A stretch of DNA of 64,000 bases. Origin: Mycobacterium sp. ENV421 (GTDB taxonomy: Bacteria > Actinomycetota > Actinomycetes > Mycobacteriales > Mycobacteriaceae). How positions within the stretch are numbered: position 1 is the stretch's first letter; every line of letters begins with the position of its first letter. A model generated the notes under the pieces. The model was given only the letters and a program-made list of their open reading frames with translations, did not search any database and was not told the origin of the DNA. The translations under genes were made by a program, and so were the position numbers. Of the stretch, positions 24,970 through 33,593 are shown in pieces. The stretch covers positions 186,001 through 250,000 of the forward strand of contig NZ_PDHO01000005.1 in assembly GCF_002887815.1 (NCBI RefSeq), written 5' to 3'.

Positions 24970-25677
24970 GTGTCCGCCGACAACCGACGCCAGTGCGGCA
25001 GCTTCACCGCTGCGGCTGCGCAGCCGACAGTCGACGGACAGGCGCCAAAGCCAACGGACGAGGCGGTGCTCGATGGTCCGCCGCAACGCGTCGGCCGATT
25101 CGAATACCACTACGGAACCGACACCTGGATATGGTCAGACGCCGTGGCTCGAATGCACGGCTATCGGCCCGGCGAGGTCACTCCCACCACCGAGTTGGTG
25201 CTCAGCCACAAACATCCCGACGACCTCGCGCGGGTGCGTACGCTACTCGCACCGACATCGGCGCCGTTCAGCAGCCGCCACCGCATCCGCACCGTCACCG
25301 GAGAAATCCGCAGGGTCGTCGTGGTCGGCGACGCCGTAACCGACCACCACGGCAGAATCACGGCCACTCGCGGCTTCTACATCGACGTCACCGAGGGTTT
25401 CGCCGACGACCTGGATCTTTCGCTCAACGAGAAGCTCGATGAAATCGTCGGGCACCGCGAGACCATCGACCTCGCCAAAGGGATGCTCATGGCGATCTAC
25501 CGCATCACACCCGACGCTGCTTTCGACGTGTTGAAGTGGCGATCTCAAGAACTGAACGTGAAGTTGTTCACTGTCGCCGAACGGCTCGTAGCCGAATTGC
25601 CAGGCCTCATCGGCCTTCCCACGCCCACCAGCACGAAGGTGCACCACTACCTGATGACAATGACCTTCGACGACTGA
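24970..25677 (+). CDS. PAS-ANTAR RNA-binding regulator
   Basis: The 235-residue protein has a PAS domain (about 40-140: WIWSDAVARMHGYRPGEVTP, HPDDLARV, GFYIDVTE) and a C-terminal ANTAR domain (about 150-210: IVGHRETIDLAKGMLMAIY). ANTAR proteins bind paired hexaloop RNA hairpins to antiterminate transcription. A redox or small-molecule input through PAS is likely. GTG at 24970 follows GGAGAGGG. It terminates the sugar cluster and may control it or targets elsewhere. Confidence 0.88.
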   Translation: MSADNRRQCGSFTAAAAQPTVDGQAPKPTDEAVLDGPPQRVGRFEYHYGTDTWIWSDAVARMHGYRPGEVTPTTELVLSHKHPDDLARVRTLLAPTSAPFSSRHRIRTVTGEIRRVVVVGDAVTDHHGRITATRGFYIDVTEGFADDLDLSLNEKLDEIVGHRETIDLAKGMLMAIYRITPDAAFDVLKWRSQELNVKLFTVAERLVAELPGLIGLPTPTSTKVHHYLMTMTFDD

Positions 25678-26070
25678 AGGGCCACCTGCCGAATTGAGGC
25701 CGACCGCAGGTGTCACTGAGCCGTAATTACCCGCGCCCGGAGCGAAAGTCGTCTGGCATCCTATGTCCGTCGGCGTGAATCGGTTGCGCTGCAACGTCAT
25801 CACGATGTAACGGCACCGCACGCCGTCGCCTTTTCCAGTCCCGAAAATAATTCCCGTGACAGCTTTTACGCAGCGCGACTGTGGGTATAGGTTACGTAGC
25901 CCGATGCGACACGGAGCTACCCGAGCGTCAGGGCTACGGACGACGGCTTCACGATGCCGGATGTCCAGCACGCTGCAGGACTGCGTGTCACCCCCGTTTC
26001 GTTTGTGGGACATCGAGCTACCACGGTCCAGCCACACGGCATACCGCAGCACACGGAGAGGAATTTTTCG
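25678..26070. promoter_or_regulatory. 393-bp gene-free region with hairpin and SigF-like -10
   Basis: A weak hairpin (CACCTGC 25683-25689 with GCAGGTG 25706-25712) follows the ANTAR stop. GGGTAT at 25883-25888 with GCTTTT at 25862-25867 is similar to mycobacterial SigF promoters (GTTT-N15/17-GGGTA), though the -35 is imperfect. No credible ORF exists; open frames here have no coding pattern. Confidence 0.4.
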
Positions 26071-26409
26071 GTGAAGAGCACAACACGACTAGCCACGATG
26101 ATCGGTGGTTTGTCTGCCGCGACGGCGTTTCCGCTGGCGATGGGAATGATCCAGGCCTCGCCTGCCACCCCGATTGCCGATCCCTGCCCGACCAACGAAA
26201 CCAGCCAGATCTACTTCGACGGCTGCTTACCGTCGATTGATCCGCCACAGGCTGAAGTGAACCAGCGCGGCCCCAATCAGTTGCCAGAGATCCGCGGAGT
26301 ACCGTGTGACGGCTCCGACACCGGGACGTGCATCGGTCTGAGCGAGCTTCCCGGTGGGACGGCCCCACAACCAGCGCAGCCCGACACCGAGGTTCGATCC
26401 TCCCCGTGA
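26071..26409 (+). CDS. Small exported protein of unknown function
   Basis: The 112-residue precursor begins GTG after a GGAGAGGAATT site. MKSTTRLATMIGGLSAATAF then Pro/Ala residues forms a Sec signal peptide, with likely cleavage after an Ala-rich SPA/TPIA site. The mature part is about 80 residues with four cysteines (DPCPTN, DGCLP, GVPCDG, GTCIGL) probably in two disulfides and a Pro-rich tail. No family is recognised. Such small Cys-paired exports are common in mycobacteria. Confidence 0.7.
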   Translation: MKSTTRLATMIGGLSAATAFPLAMGMIQASPATPIADPCPTNETSQIYFDGCLPSIDPPQAEVNQRGPNQLPEIRGVPCDGSDTGTCIGLSELPGGTAPQPAQPDTEVRSSP

Positions 26410-26454
26410 CGGCGTGGCAGGGCGCAGGTGTGACATCGATCGCTGCCACGGCGT

Positions 26455-26853
26455 TCAGGGCGACGTGTGTGCACTCTTCGTCAGCACCAACGCTGCTTCG
26501 CTGTAGGGGAATAGCCGATAGAACGTCCGGAATGCGGGTGTGACGAGGTTCGCCGCGTCAGACTTGCTGCAGATCCGCGGATTGTCCAGAGGGATCGCTT
26601 TGGTCCGCTTCTCCAGCGCCGTCGCCCGGCCGGCCAAAACGTTCTTCAGCCAGTCCGATTCGAGCCCGTAGCCGATGAGGATGACGAAGCCGTCTCGGGT
26701 CGGGAAAACCAACAGAGGTGTTCGGTATCGCCTACCGGACTTGCGTCCGACGTGCTGGAGCGTCCCCAACCCTGGAAGCCACGGGGTGATCGATTGAGCC
26801 GCGCGGTTGGTGACGTGGCGATTGAAGCGTGCGATCTCGCGCGGCACTCGCAT
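26455..26853 (-). CDS. Deazaflavin-dependent nitroreductase-like protein
   Basis: At 132 residues this matches the short Ddn-like split-barrel family: FNRHVTNRAAQSITPWLPG, then VGRKSGRRYRTPL, LVFPTRDGFVILIGYG and SDWLKNVLAG. Members typically bind F420, a cofactor of actinobacteria, and reduce quinones or nitroaromatics. An excellent GGGAGGGG site precedes the ATG. It converges with the exported-protein gene. The substrate is unknown. Confidence 0.82.
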   Translation of the reverse strand: MRVPREIARFNRHVTNRAAQSITPWLPGLGTLQHVGRKSGRRYRTPLLVFPTRDGFVILIGYGLESDWLKNVLAGRATALEKRTKAIPLDNPRICSKSDAANLVTPAFRTFYRLFPYSEAALVLTKSAHTSP

Positions 26854-26877
26854 GAAAGCCCCTCCCTCACACGAGTG

Positions 26878-27687
26878 TTAGGCGATCATCGGGTCGATCG
26901 CAGACCGGGGCACCAGAACGTGCAGGGCGCCGGCTGAGGCGGGCAACAACGCGCCTTGGTCAAAGAAGAAGATCACCCCGTCGTTGACCACTGCGAAATT
27001 CTGATAGTTGGCCGGGTTGTAGAGCGCCCCCGGCACGAATGCCAGCGGCGGCGGTGGCGGTGGCGTGGTGGAAGTAGTGCTGGACGGTGTCGTCGTCACC
27101 GGCTGCCCGGGTTGCGTGGGCGGCGCAGCCGGCGGCGGCGGTGGCGGTGCCAGCTGCTGCTGCAGTTCGGACGCGACGATAGGCGCGACGGTCTTCAGCG
27201 GATCGTCCACCCGCCACAGCGGTGTGTTCTGCTTGTCGTCGGGTGCGGCGGTGTATGTGATCGCCTTGCGGTAGCTCTGGTCCCAGTTGAACGCCTTGTA
27301 GGTCGTCGTGGAGGGCCCACCGCCGACGTTCTGGGTGACGGTGAACACCACGGCCTGCGTGCCGCGTGGGGGAATCGCCGAGTTGTACTCCGTCGCCTTG
27401 ATGCTCAAGGTGGCGGGGGTACCGCTGGGCGCGCCGGACTTGGCCGTGCTGAGGAACGCGTCACGCGTCTGGGAGATGTAGTCGGCGACCGATTTCTGGT
27501 CCGGGTAGTCCAGCGGGATGCTGATGTTGACGCTGTACGCCTGGTCGGAGAGCTGGATTTCGCAGGTGCTGCCGGTATTGCCGCCTTTGAGGTCGGCGCA
27601 ATAATCCTTGGGGGCGGCTGCCGCCAGTCCGGACGAGAAGGACATGGCGGCAACTGTGGCAATCACAGCCGCGCTGAAAGAACGCAT
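26878..27687 (-). CDS. Secreted MPT64-like protein with Pro/Thr-rich insert
   Basis: The 269-residue precursor starts MRSFSAAVIATVAAMSFSSG, a Sec signal ending AAAAP. The mature part (KDYCADL, then SVNISIPLDYPDQKSVADYI) matches the MPT64/RsiV-type beta fold and ends in a DUF3298-like tail. A 45-residue Pro/Thr-rich linker (about 175-220) separates the two, whereas MPT64 proteins usually lack it. Start at 27687 was chosen because GGAGG stands 8 nt upstream and the earlier codons lack a signal. Confidence 0.82.
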   Translation of the reverse strand: MRSFSAAVIATVAAMSFSSGLAAAAPKDYCADLKGGNTGSTCEIQLSDQAYSVNISIPLDYPDQKSVADYISQTRDAFLSTAKSGAPSGTPATLSIKATEYNSAIPPRGTQAVVFTVTQNVGGGPSTTTYKAFNWDQSYRKAITYTAAPDDKQNTPLWRVDDPLKTVAPIVASELQQQLAPPPPPPAAPPTQPGQPVTTTPSSTTSTTPPPPPPLAFVPGALYNPANYQNFAVVNDGVIFFFDQGALLPASAGALHVLVPRSAIDPMIA

Positions 27688-27856
27688 GGCTTCAACCTCC
27701 AGGCAAACGCGGCACGTGCCGCGACCAACGATCATCGTCACCACGCCAGAAAAGCGCCCCCGACGGCATCGGCGCTAGATAGCCTAGTCGAGGCTTGGAT
27801 GCGGGTGACGCGAAGGTGCGTCGCAGCACCGCAACAAGGGTACTCGTGAGGCCATC

Positions 27857-30403
27857 ATGACTGACTCGTCCTTCACAAGTACGGCCGGCATCGACCCTTG
27901 TGTGCGGGTCTACGGGACTCGGGTGCACAACCTGCGGGGTGTCGACGTCGCGGCACCGCGTGACGCGCTGGTGGCGTTCACCGGCATCTCCGGGTCCGGG
28001 AAGTCGTCGCTGGCCTTCGGCACCATCTATGCCGAAGCCCAGCGCCGCTACTTCGAGTCGGTCGCGCCCTACGCGCGCCGCCTGCTGTTGCCCACCGGCG
28101 CACCCAAAGTCGACGACATCACCGAGCTACCCCCTGCAGTCGCATTGCAGCAGCGCCGGGGTTCGGCGACGTCGCGGTCGACGGTCGGCACCGTCACCAC
28201 CTTGTCCAATCTGCTCCGAATGTTGTTCTCCCGCGCCGGAACCTACCCGCCCGGCGCGACGGAACGATTGGACTCCGATGCGTTCTCCCCGAACACAGCC
28301 GTAGGAGCATGCCCGGAGTGTCACGGGCTGGGACGAATCCACCGGGTCACCGAAGAGACGCTGGTACCCGACCCGTCACTGAGCATCCGCGACGGCGCCG
28401 TCGCGGCATGGCCAGGCGCATGGCAGGGGCAGAACCTGCGCGACATCCTCGTCACGCTGGGATATGACATAGACAAGCCCTGGAACAAACTGCCTAAGCG
28501 ACAACGTAAGTGGATCCTGTTCACCGATGAGCAGCCAACGGTGGAAATCGATCCGACTCGGCACCCCGTGCAGGCTGACTACTACTACAACGGCACCTTC
28601 TCCAGCGCCGAACGTCACGTACGCCACACGCTGGCCAACTCGCAGAGCGCGATGATGCGCCGCCGGGTTCTCCAGTTCGTCGACAGCGTCGAATGCCCGT
28701 TGTGCGGTGGTTCCGGTCTTCGGCCGGAGGCGCTGCAGGTGACGTTCGCCGGACGCACCATCGCCGATTACGTGGCCATGCCGCTGACCGACCTCGCGGA
28801 TACGTTGCGCCCGGCAGCATTTCGGACCGACGCAGCCGCTGCATATGAGTCGACGGACTCCGGTGAACTGACCGAAGTGGCGACCATGATCGCCGCCGAC
28901 CTCGTCGCACGCCTGCAGGTGCTGATAGATCTCGGCCTCGGTTATCTGACGCTCGGTCGCCGCACGCCGACGGTGTCACCGGGTGAACTGCAGCGGCTGC
29001 GGCTGGCCACCCAATTGCGTGCCGGCTTGTTCGGTGTGCTGTATGTGCTTGACGAACCGTCAGCCGGACTGCACCCCGCCGATGTCGAACCGCTCCTCGA
29101 CGTGCTGGATCGGCTACGGCGCGCGGGTAATTCGCTCTTCGTCGTCGAGCACGACATGGACGTGGTGAGCCGTGCCGACTGGATCGTCGACGTGGGGCCC
29201 GGAGCCGGGGAGTGTGGCGGGGACGTGCTCTACAGCGGCCCGGTCCCGGGTCTCGCCCAGGTCGAGGAGTCGGTCACTCGCCAGTACCTCTTCGGAGGGG
29301 GCACCCCGCCGTCTCGCCCGCTGCGCACGCCGTCCGGGTGGCTTCGGCTGCGCGGGATCCGATTCCACAATCTGAAAGACGTCGACGTCGACGTGCCACT
29401 CGGGGTGTACACCGCCGTCACCGGAGTGTCCGGGTCGGGAAAATCGACGCTCGTCGTCAAAGTTCTCGGCGATGTCGTGAGCAGCCATCTCGGCACGGCA
29501 TACGCTGCCGAGCCGGTCGAACCGGCTGACGACGAAACTGACAGTGGGATAATCGATCTCGATCACGACGCAAGCCTCGGCGTGGCCGCAGAGGGCGTCG
29601 AAGAGATCAGCCGGCTGGTATCGGTCGACCAGCGCCCGATCGGACGGACGCCGCGCTCGACGCTGGCGACCTATACCGGCTTGTTTGACGCCGTCCGCCG
29701 CGAGTTCGCCGCGACACCGAAAGCCCGTCGCCGCGGCTGGACGGCAGGCAGGTTCTCGTTCAACGTGGCCGACGGTCGCTGCTCGACCTGTCAGGGGGAG
29801 GGGTTCGTATCGGTCGAACTGTTGTTCCTGCCAGGAACTTACGCCACCTGCCCGGCGTGCAAGGGTGCGCGCTATTCCGATGAGACCCTCGACGTACGCT
29901 ATCGCGACCGTACGATCGCCGACGTGCTCGCGATGACCGTCGACGAGGCGTCGGAGTTCCTGGTCGACGTCGCCGGCGCAGCGCGGAGCCTGACCACGCT
30001 GCGCGAGGTCGGCCTGGGATACCTCCGCCTCGGACAGCCCGCGACCGAGCTGTCCGGCGGTGAGGCCCAGCGGATCAAACTCGCATCCGAGTTGCAGCGC
30101 CCCCGCCGAGGGCACACGCTGTATGTCCTCGACGAGCCGACCACCGGGCTCCACCCCGCCGACGTGGATCTGCTTGACCGCCAATTACATCGCCTGGTCG
30201 ACGCGGGCAATACCGTCGTGGTCGCGGAACACGACATGCGAATGGTCGCGGGTGCGGACTGGGTGATCGACCTGGGTCCCGGAGCCGGCAGCGACGGCGG
30301 TCGGGTTGTTGCGGCCGGGCCGCCCCAGGACGTGGCGCGTGCGACAGACAGCCGCACAGCGCCGTTTCTGGCGAAGCGATTGGCGGTATCAGCTGACCGA
30401 TGA
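27857..30403 (+). CDS. UvrA-like ABC ATPase (class II type)
   Basis: The 848-residue protein has two ABC halves. Walker A motifs are GISGSGKSS (about 43) and GVSGSGKST (about 523). Zn-type CxxC pairs lie at [24 protein letters not shown] and CPACKG. The second signature is canonical LSGGEAQRI (about 732) but the first reads VSPGELQRL (about 373). It is about 100 residues shorter than UvrA and fits the UvrA2/DrrC-like group linked to drug tolerance. The end overlaps the TetR gene by 15 bp. Confidence 0.87.
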   Translation: MTDSSFTSTAGIDPCVRVYGTRVHNLRGVDVAAPRDALVAFTGISGSGKSSLAFGTIYAEAQRRYFESVAPYARRLLLPTGAPKVDDITELPPAVALQQRRGSATSRSTVGTVTTLSNLLRMLFSRAGTYPPGATERLDSDAFSPNTAVGACPECHGLGRIHRVTEETLVPDPSLSIRDGAVAAWPGAWQGQNLRDILVTLGYDIDKPWNKLPKRQRKWILFTDEQPTVEIDPTRHPVQADYYYNGTFSSAERHVRHTLANSQSAMMRRRVLQFVDSVECPLCGGSGLRPEALQVTFAGRTIADYVAMPLTDLADTLRPAAFRTDAAAAYESTDSGELTEVATMIAADLVARLQVLIDLGLGYLTLGRRTPTVSPGELQRLRLATQLRAGLFGVLYVLDEPSAGLHPADVEPLLDVLDRLRRAGNSLFVVEHDMDVVSRADWIVDVGPGAGECGGDVLYSGPVPGLAQVEESVTRQYLFGGGTPPSRPLRTPSGWLRLRGIRFHNLKDVDVDVPLGVYTAVTGVSGSGKSTLVVKVLGDVVSSHLGTAYAAEPVEPADDETDSGIIDLDHDASLGVAAEGVEEISRLVSVDQRPIGRTPRSTLATYTGLFDAVRREFAATPKARRRGWTAGRFSFNVADGRCSTCQGEGFVSVELLFLPGTYATCPACKGARYSDETLDVRYRDRTIADVLAMTVDEASEFLVDVAGAARSLTTLREVGLGYLRLGQPATELSGGEAQRIKLASELQRPRRGHTLYVLDEPTTGLHPADVDLLDRQLHRLVDAGNTVVVAEHDMRMVAGADWVIDLGPGAGSDGGRVVAAGPPQDVARATDSRTAPFLAKRLAVSADR

Positions 30404-31060
30404 CGACGGTTCACGTGCCCGAGATGGCGGATTCATCTCGGCGGGGAGTGCGAGCGACATGATGCGCGGATAGAGGATCGCCGGACCGAGCCATCGAGTG
30501 ATGAAGCGGCGCAGTTCGATTCCCTCGCGTGGTTGCTGCCCGGGATCGATGAGGATGGATTGGACGGTGCGCAGCATCATTTCGGCGAGTTCACCCAAGG
30601 CGGCGCTGTCGTAACCGTGCAGAGCCCAATCCACGTCGAGGCGGCGAAAGACCGATAGACAGAACGTGACCGCGGTCTGCGACGTCAGCGAGGTGATGGC
30701 CTGCCCCTCGTGGCGCTGCGTCAGCAGATTCTCCAGCTGGGGATCGCCCGCAAGGTTCTCGATTCCGAACGCCAGGCTTTCGACGACGGCAGTCACCGGG
30801 TCATTGAGTCCGCTGACGTGGCGGACAACCTGGTCGATGAAGCCGTCGACCGCACGCATCGCGCTTGCCATCAGTAGCGCATCGGCGTTGGGGAAGTACC
30901 GGTACACCGTCTGGCGAGTGACACCGAGGGCGCGGGCGACGTCGGCGAGGCGTAGTGCGGACCCGTTGGCGGCAACCACCTGATCCACCGCGTCCAGTAT
31001 TCGGCCGATCGCTTCCTCATCGGAGGCAGGTGTGGAGCCCGCCCAGCCGCGGCTACGCAC
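30389..31060 (-). CDS. TetR-family regulator
   Basis: The 223-residue protein has an N-terminal HTH (LADVARALGVTRQTVYRYFP) and a helical ligand domain. The N-terminus overlaps the P450 gene end by 8 bp, so the two form a leftward operon. Its 3' end overlaps the convergent UvrA-like gene. It may repress the P450 gene through a palindrome upstream of 32306. Confidence 0.87.
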   Translation of the reverse strand: MRSRGWAGSTPASDEEAIGRILDAVDQVVAANGSALRLADVARALGVTRQTVYRYFPNADALLMASAMRAVDGFIDQVVRHVSGLNDPVTAVVESLAFGIENLAGDPQLENLLTQRHEGQAITSLTSQTAVTFCLSVFRRLDVDWALHGYDSAALGELAEMMLRTVQSILIDPGQQPREGIELRRFITRWLGPAILYPRIMSLALPAEMNPPSRAREPSSSVS

Positions 31061-32306
31061 CGGCTGTCACCAACATGTCGGCATCGAAGGCGATGGGAAG
31101 TGTTGTCGGCCCTGTCATTCCGAGTATGGATTTCCATGGGGCGGGACCGGTGCGATGAGGGGCAGACAGGCGGCGAGTGAGGACGACGAGTGCTTCTGCG
31201 AGTTCCCGGCGCGCAAGGTTGGCGCCGAGGCAGTAGTGCGCACCGCCACCGAAGGTCAGGATTGCGGGTACGTCCTTGCGGGCGATGTCGAAGCGGTCGG
31301 CATCGTCATAGATCGCGGGATCTCGGTTGGCGGCAAAGGTGTTCGCGAAAACGAAGGTCCCGGCGGGGAACAGGTAACCGCCGAACTCGGCATCCTCAAG
31401 GGCCGCGCGCGGCACGATGCAGGCCGCGGGTGAGTGTCGCATGCTCTCCTCGACCGCCTGCATCGCAAGCTCGGGATGCTCCCGCAGCCTTGTCCACTGG
31501 TCGGGATGCTCGCAGAGCACCTGCACCGATGCCGCCAGCTGGTTTCGCGTCGTATCCGTTCCCGCCATCAAAAAACCGGCCACCAGCCCGCGGAGTTCGT
31601 CCAGATTCAAACGGTCGCCGTCGCTTTCCGCGCGGATGAGCTCCGACAGCAAGTCGTCGGTCAGATTGTCCCGGCGGGCGGCGACCATGTCGTCGACGTA
31701 GGCGTCCAGTTCGCCCCATGCGCGCATGATCTCGGACTCGTCGAAGTTGGCGTCCGGCTGAAAGTTGAACGCCTTGAAGATCTGCTCGGTCCAGTCCGAG
31801 AACAGCTGCCAGTCCTCCGAAGGCGCACCGATCAGCGCGCACATGATCGGAGTGGGGTAGGGGCGCGCGATGTCGGTCACGACGTCGCAACTCCCGGCAT
31901 CCACCACCCGGTCGATCAGTCCGTTGACCACCTCGTGGATCGTCTCGGTGAGTCGCGATGTCGCGCGGGGGGTGAACGCCTTGGAAACCAGCTTGCGCAG
32001 CCGAATGTGGGGTGGGCCGTCCAAGCCGAGAAGACTGCTCGCCAACTTGTCGAACAGCGGGCCCGACGTGATGCCCTGCGCCGCCAGGGTGATGCCGGGC
32101 GGTAGGCGGAATCGGTTGTCGCGCAGTATTTCCCGAGCCAGATCGTAGGACAGGATCTCCGGGCCCAGAGGACCGATCGCGATGGGCGCCTGCGATTGCG
32201 CAGTGCGAAGGTCGGCGAAGATGTCGTTTGGTGTGGCGTCGAGGTCGTAACTGAACGTGGGCAGGCCGGCGTCGAAGACGTTGGGCGCGCTGGTAGCGGC
32301 GTTCAT
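31053..32306 (-). CDS. Cytochrome P450
   Basis: In 417 residues the I-helix is AGFLMAGTDTTRNQL, the ExxR equivalent lies in VEESMR, and the heme loop is FGGGAHYCLGANLA with the axial Cys. The sequence resembles CYPs of mycobacteria acting on steroids or lipids, but the substrate is unknown. The start at ATG 32306 (MNAATSAPN) was chosen because the upstream extension is not P450-like. A TetR gene follows in the same operon. Confidence 0.88.
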   Translation of the reverse strand: MNAATSAPNVFDAGLPTFSYDLDATPNDIFADLRTAQSQAPIAIGPLGPEILSYDLAREILRDNRFRLPPGITLAAQGITSGPLFDKLASSLLGLDGPPHIRLRKLVSKAFTPRATSRLTETIHEVVNGLIDRVVDAGSCDVVTDIARPYPTPIMCALIGAPSEDWQLFSDWTEQIFKAFNFQPDANFDESEIMRAWGELDAYVDDMVAARRDNLTDDLLSELIRAESDGDRLNLDELRGLVAGFLMAGTDTTRNQLAASVQVLCEHPDQWTRLREHPELAMQAVEESMRHSPAACIVPRAALEDAEFGGYLFPAGTFVFANTFAANRDPAIYDDADRFDIARKDVPAILTFGGGAHYCLGANLARRELAEALVVLTRRLSAPHRTGPAPWKSILGMTGPTTLPIAFDADMLVTAGA

Positions 32307-32620
32307 CGGTGTCTCTACTTCCCTGTGATGCCCAGATGGGTCGACACGATCGGACATATCTATCGGAAGCGTATGACCATAGCGGGTTGACGTCAATGGA
32401 ACGAGGGATAGATCCAAGTAAGTGCGCACGGACAAGATGTCACATCATACGTTTTTCCCAAGATGTCGGAACTGCCGGACCCTGCAGGGGAGCAGTCGTT
32501 CGACGACGAATCGAGCAGAAACGACAAACCGCGGATGGGATTGCGGCGAGGTCAGCGAAAGGCTCACTGACCCGGCCGCACCCCACCCGCGGGTGTAGGT
32601 CCTATGCCGACGACGGCTGA
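32307..32620. promoter_or_regulatory. 314-bp gene-free region upstream of the P450 gene
   Basis: An 11-bp palindrome (GATGT-C-ACATC) at 32436-32446 could be an operator for the downstream-encoded TetR. A perfect 16-bp palindrome ACGGCTGATCAGCCGT at 32613-32628 overlaps the stop codon of the convergently oriented side. AT-richer stretches near 32370-32400 could hold the P450 promoter. No ORF with coding character is present. Confidence 0.4.
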
Positions 32621-32905
32621 TCAGCCGTGCGGAGCCTCAGAGATCTTGGTGTCTTCCTTGCCAAGCGTCTGGCAATACACCGTCACCGAAGTCCTGGTGG
32701 CAGTGATCTCCAGGTTCGCCGGATCCTGCCCGCTCTTGTCTTTGAGCATCTTGCTGACTTCGTCGTTCTGCTTCTTCTCGTCTTGAGTGAGGAAGTCCTT
32801 GCACTTGGTGTCGCCGCCGGTGTTCACGACCTCTGAGGCCGAGCAGCCGCTCAGGACGGCTGCCGCCGCCGATGCCGCCAGGACGGGGTACACGATTCGC
32901 TTCAC
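32621..32905 (-). CDS. Small mycobacterial lipoprotein
   Basis: A 94-residue precursor begins GTG 32905 after a GAGAGG site; MKRIVYPVLAASAAAAVLSGC gives a perfect LSGC lipobox at about residue 21. The ~70-residue mature part is charged and helical with two further cysteines (TKCKDFL and VYCQTLG), resembling HdeA-type small chaperone lipoproteins, but homology is unproven. Probably anchored to the plasma membrane's outer face. Confidence 0.75.
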   Translation of the reverse strand: MKRIVYPVLAASAAAAVLSGCSASEVVNTGGDTKCKDFLTQDEKKQNDEVSKMLKDKSGQDPANLEITATRTSVTVYCQTLGKEDTKISEAPHG

Positions 32906-33030
32906 TGGGAACCTCTCTCGGTTGGGAACAGCACGCAGATAATTCACAGATTCGGCCGATTCGAAACCCGTAGGTGCGGCTTCACCTGCATGTCGCGCTG
33001 ATCTCGGTGACATCACGGCCGGTTGCGGCG

Positions 33031-33468
33031 TCAGTCCAGATCGGCAAGAGCCGCGCGAGCGGCCTCCAGCTCGGCCTCGAGTGCGGCAACCCGGGCGGCC
33101 TGCTCCGAGCGCGCTTCCTCGATGACGTCGTCGATCGGAGCGGCCAGATCCTGATGCAGTTCCCTGGCTGCCCGCGACACGGCGGCCGCCGCGATCGCGA
33201 GGTTGCGGGCCACGTAGGTGGTGCCCCGCTTGAGTTCGGCGCGCCATTCGCCGTCGGCCGTACCGGTGACCGTGAGGGTGAGTTCAAGCGTCTTGGTCTT
33301 CTTGCCGGCCTTCCTGGCCGGCGCCTTCACGGGCTCGGTCGACTCGGCGGGCGCAGGCGGAACCGGGTTGTCGGCCATCGTCGTCTCGATCGGGCGAAGC
33401 AACGCCTCGGGCCTGTCAGCGCGGGTGGACGGTGCTTCGGTTGCCTGGGTGTCTAGGGTCGTGGTCAC
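33031..33468 (-). CDS. Actinobacterial DUF6319-like coiled-coil protein
   Basis: A 145-residue protein has a Thr/Pro/Ala-rich N-terminus, a central beta-strand segment (TLELTLTVTGTADGEWRAEL) and a C-terminal coiled coil (VIEEARSEQAARVAALEAEL). GTG 33468 was chosen over an ATG 39 nt upstream since AGGAGG stands 8 nt before the GTG. The family name is from memory and the function is unknown. Confidence 0.6.
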   Translation of the reverse strand: MTTTLDTQATEAPSTRADRPEALLRPIETTMADNPVPPAPAESTEPVKAPARKAGKKTKTLELTLTVTGTADGEWRAELKRGTTYVARNLAIAAAAVSRAARELHQDLAAPIDDVIEEARSEQAARVAALEAELEAARAALADLD

Positions 33469-33593
33469 GTCGAGTTCCTCCTGAACAACATTCGCAGCGG
33501 CTTGCACGTGCGCTCAGTAGAACATACGTTCGACGGATGGCAAAGCGATCCGTGGGGCATGTCGTGGCCGAGAACGGCCGATCGGCCGACGAA

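Noticed and set aside
25243..26052. 269-codon minus strand frame through the intergenic region at 25.7-26.0 kb
   Set aside because: Begins as a shadow of the PAS-ANTAR gene, has no coding pattern and no ribosome site.
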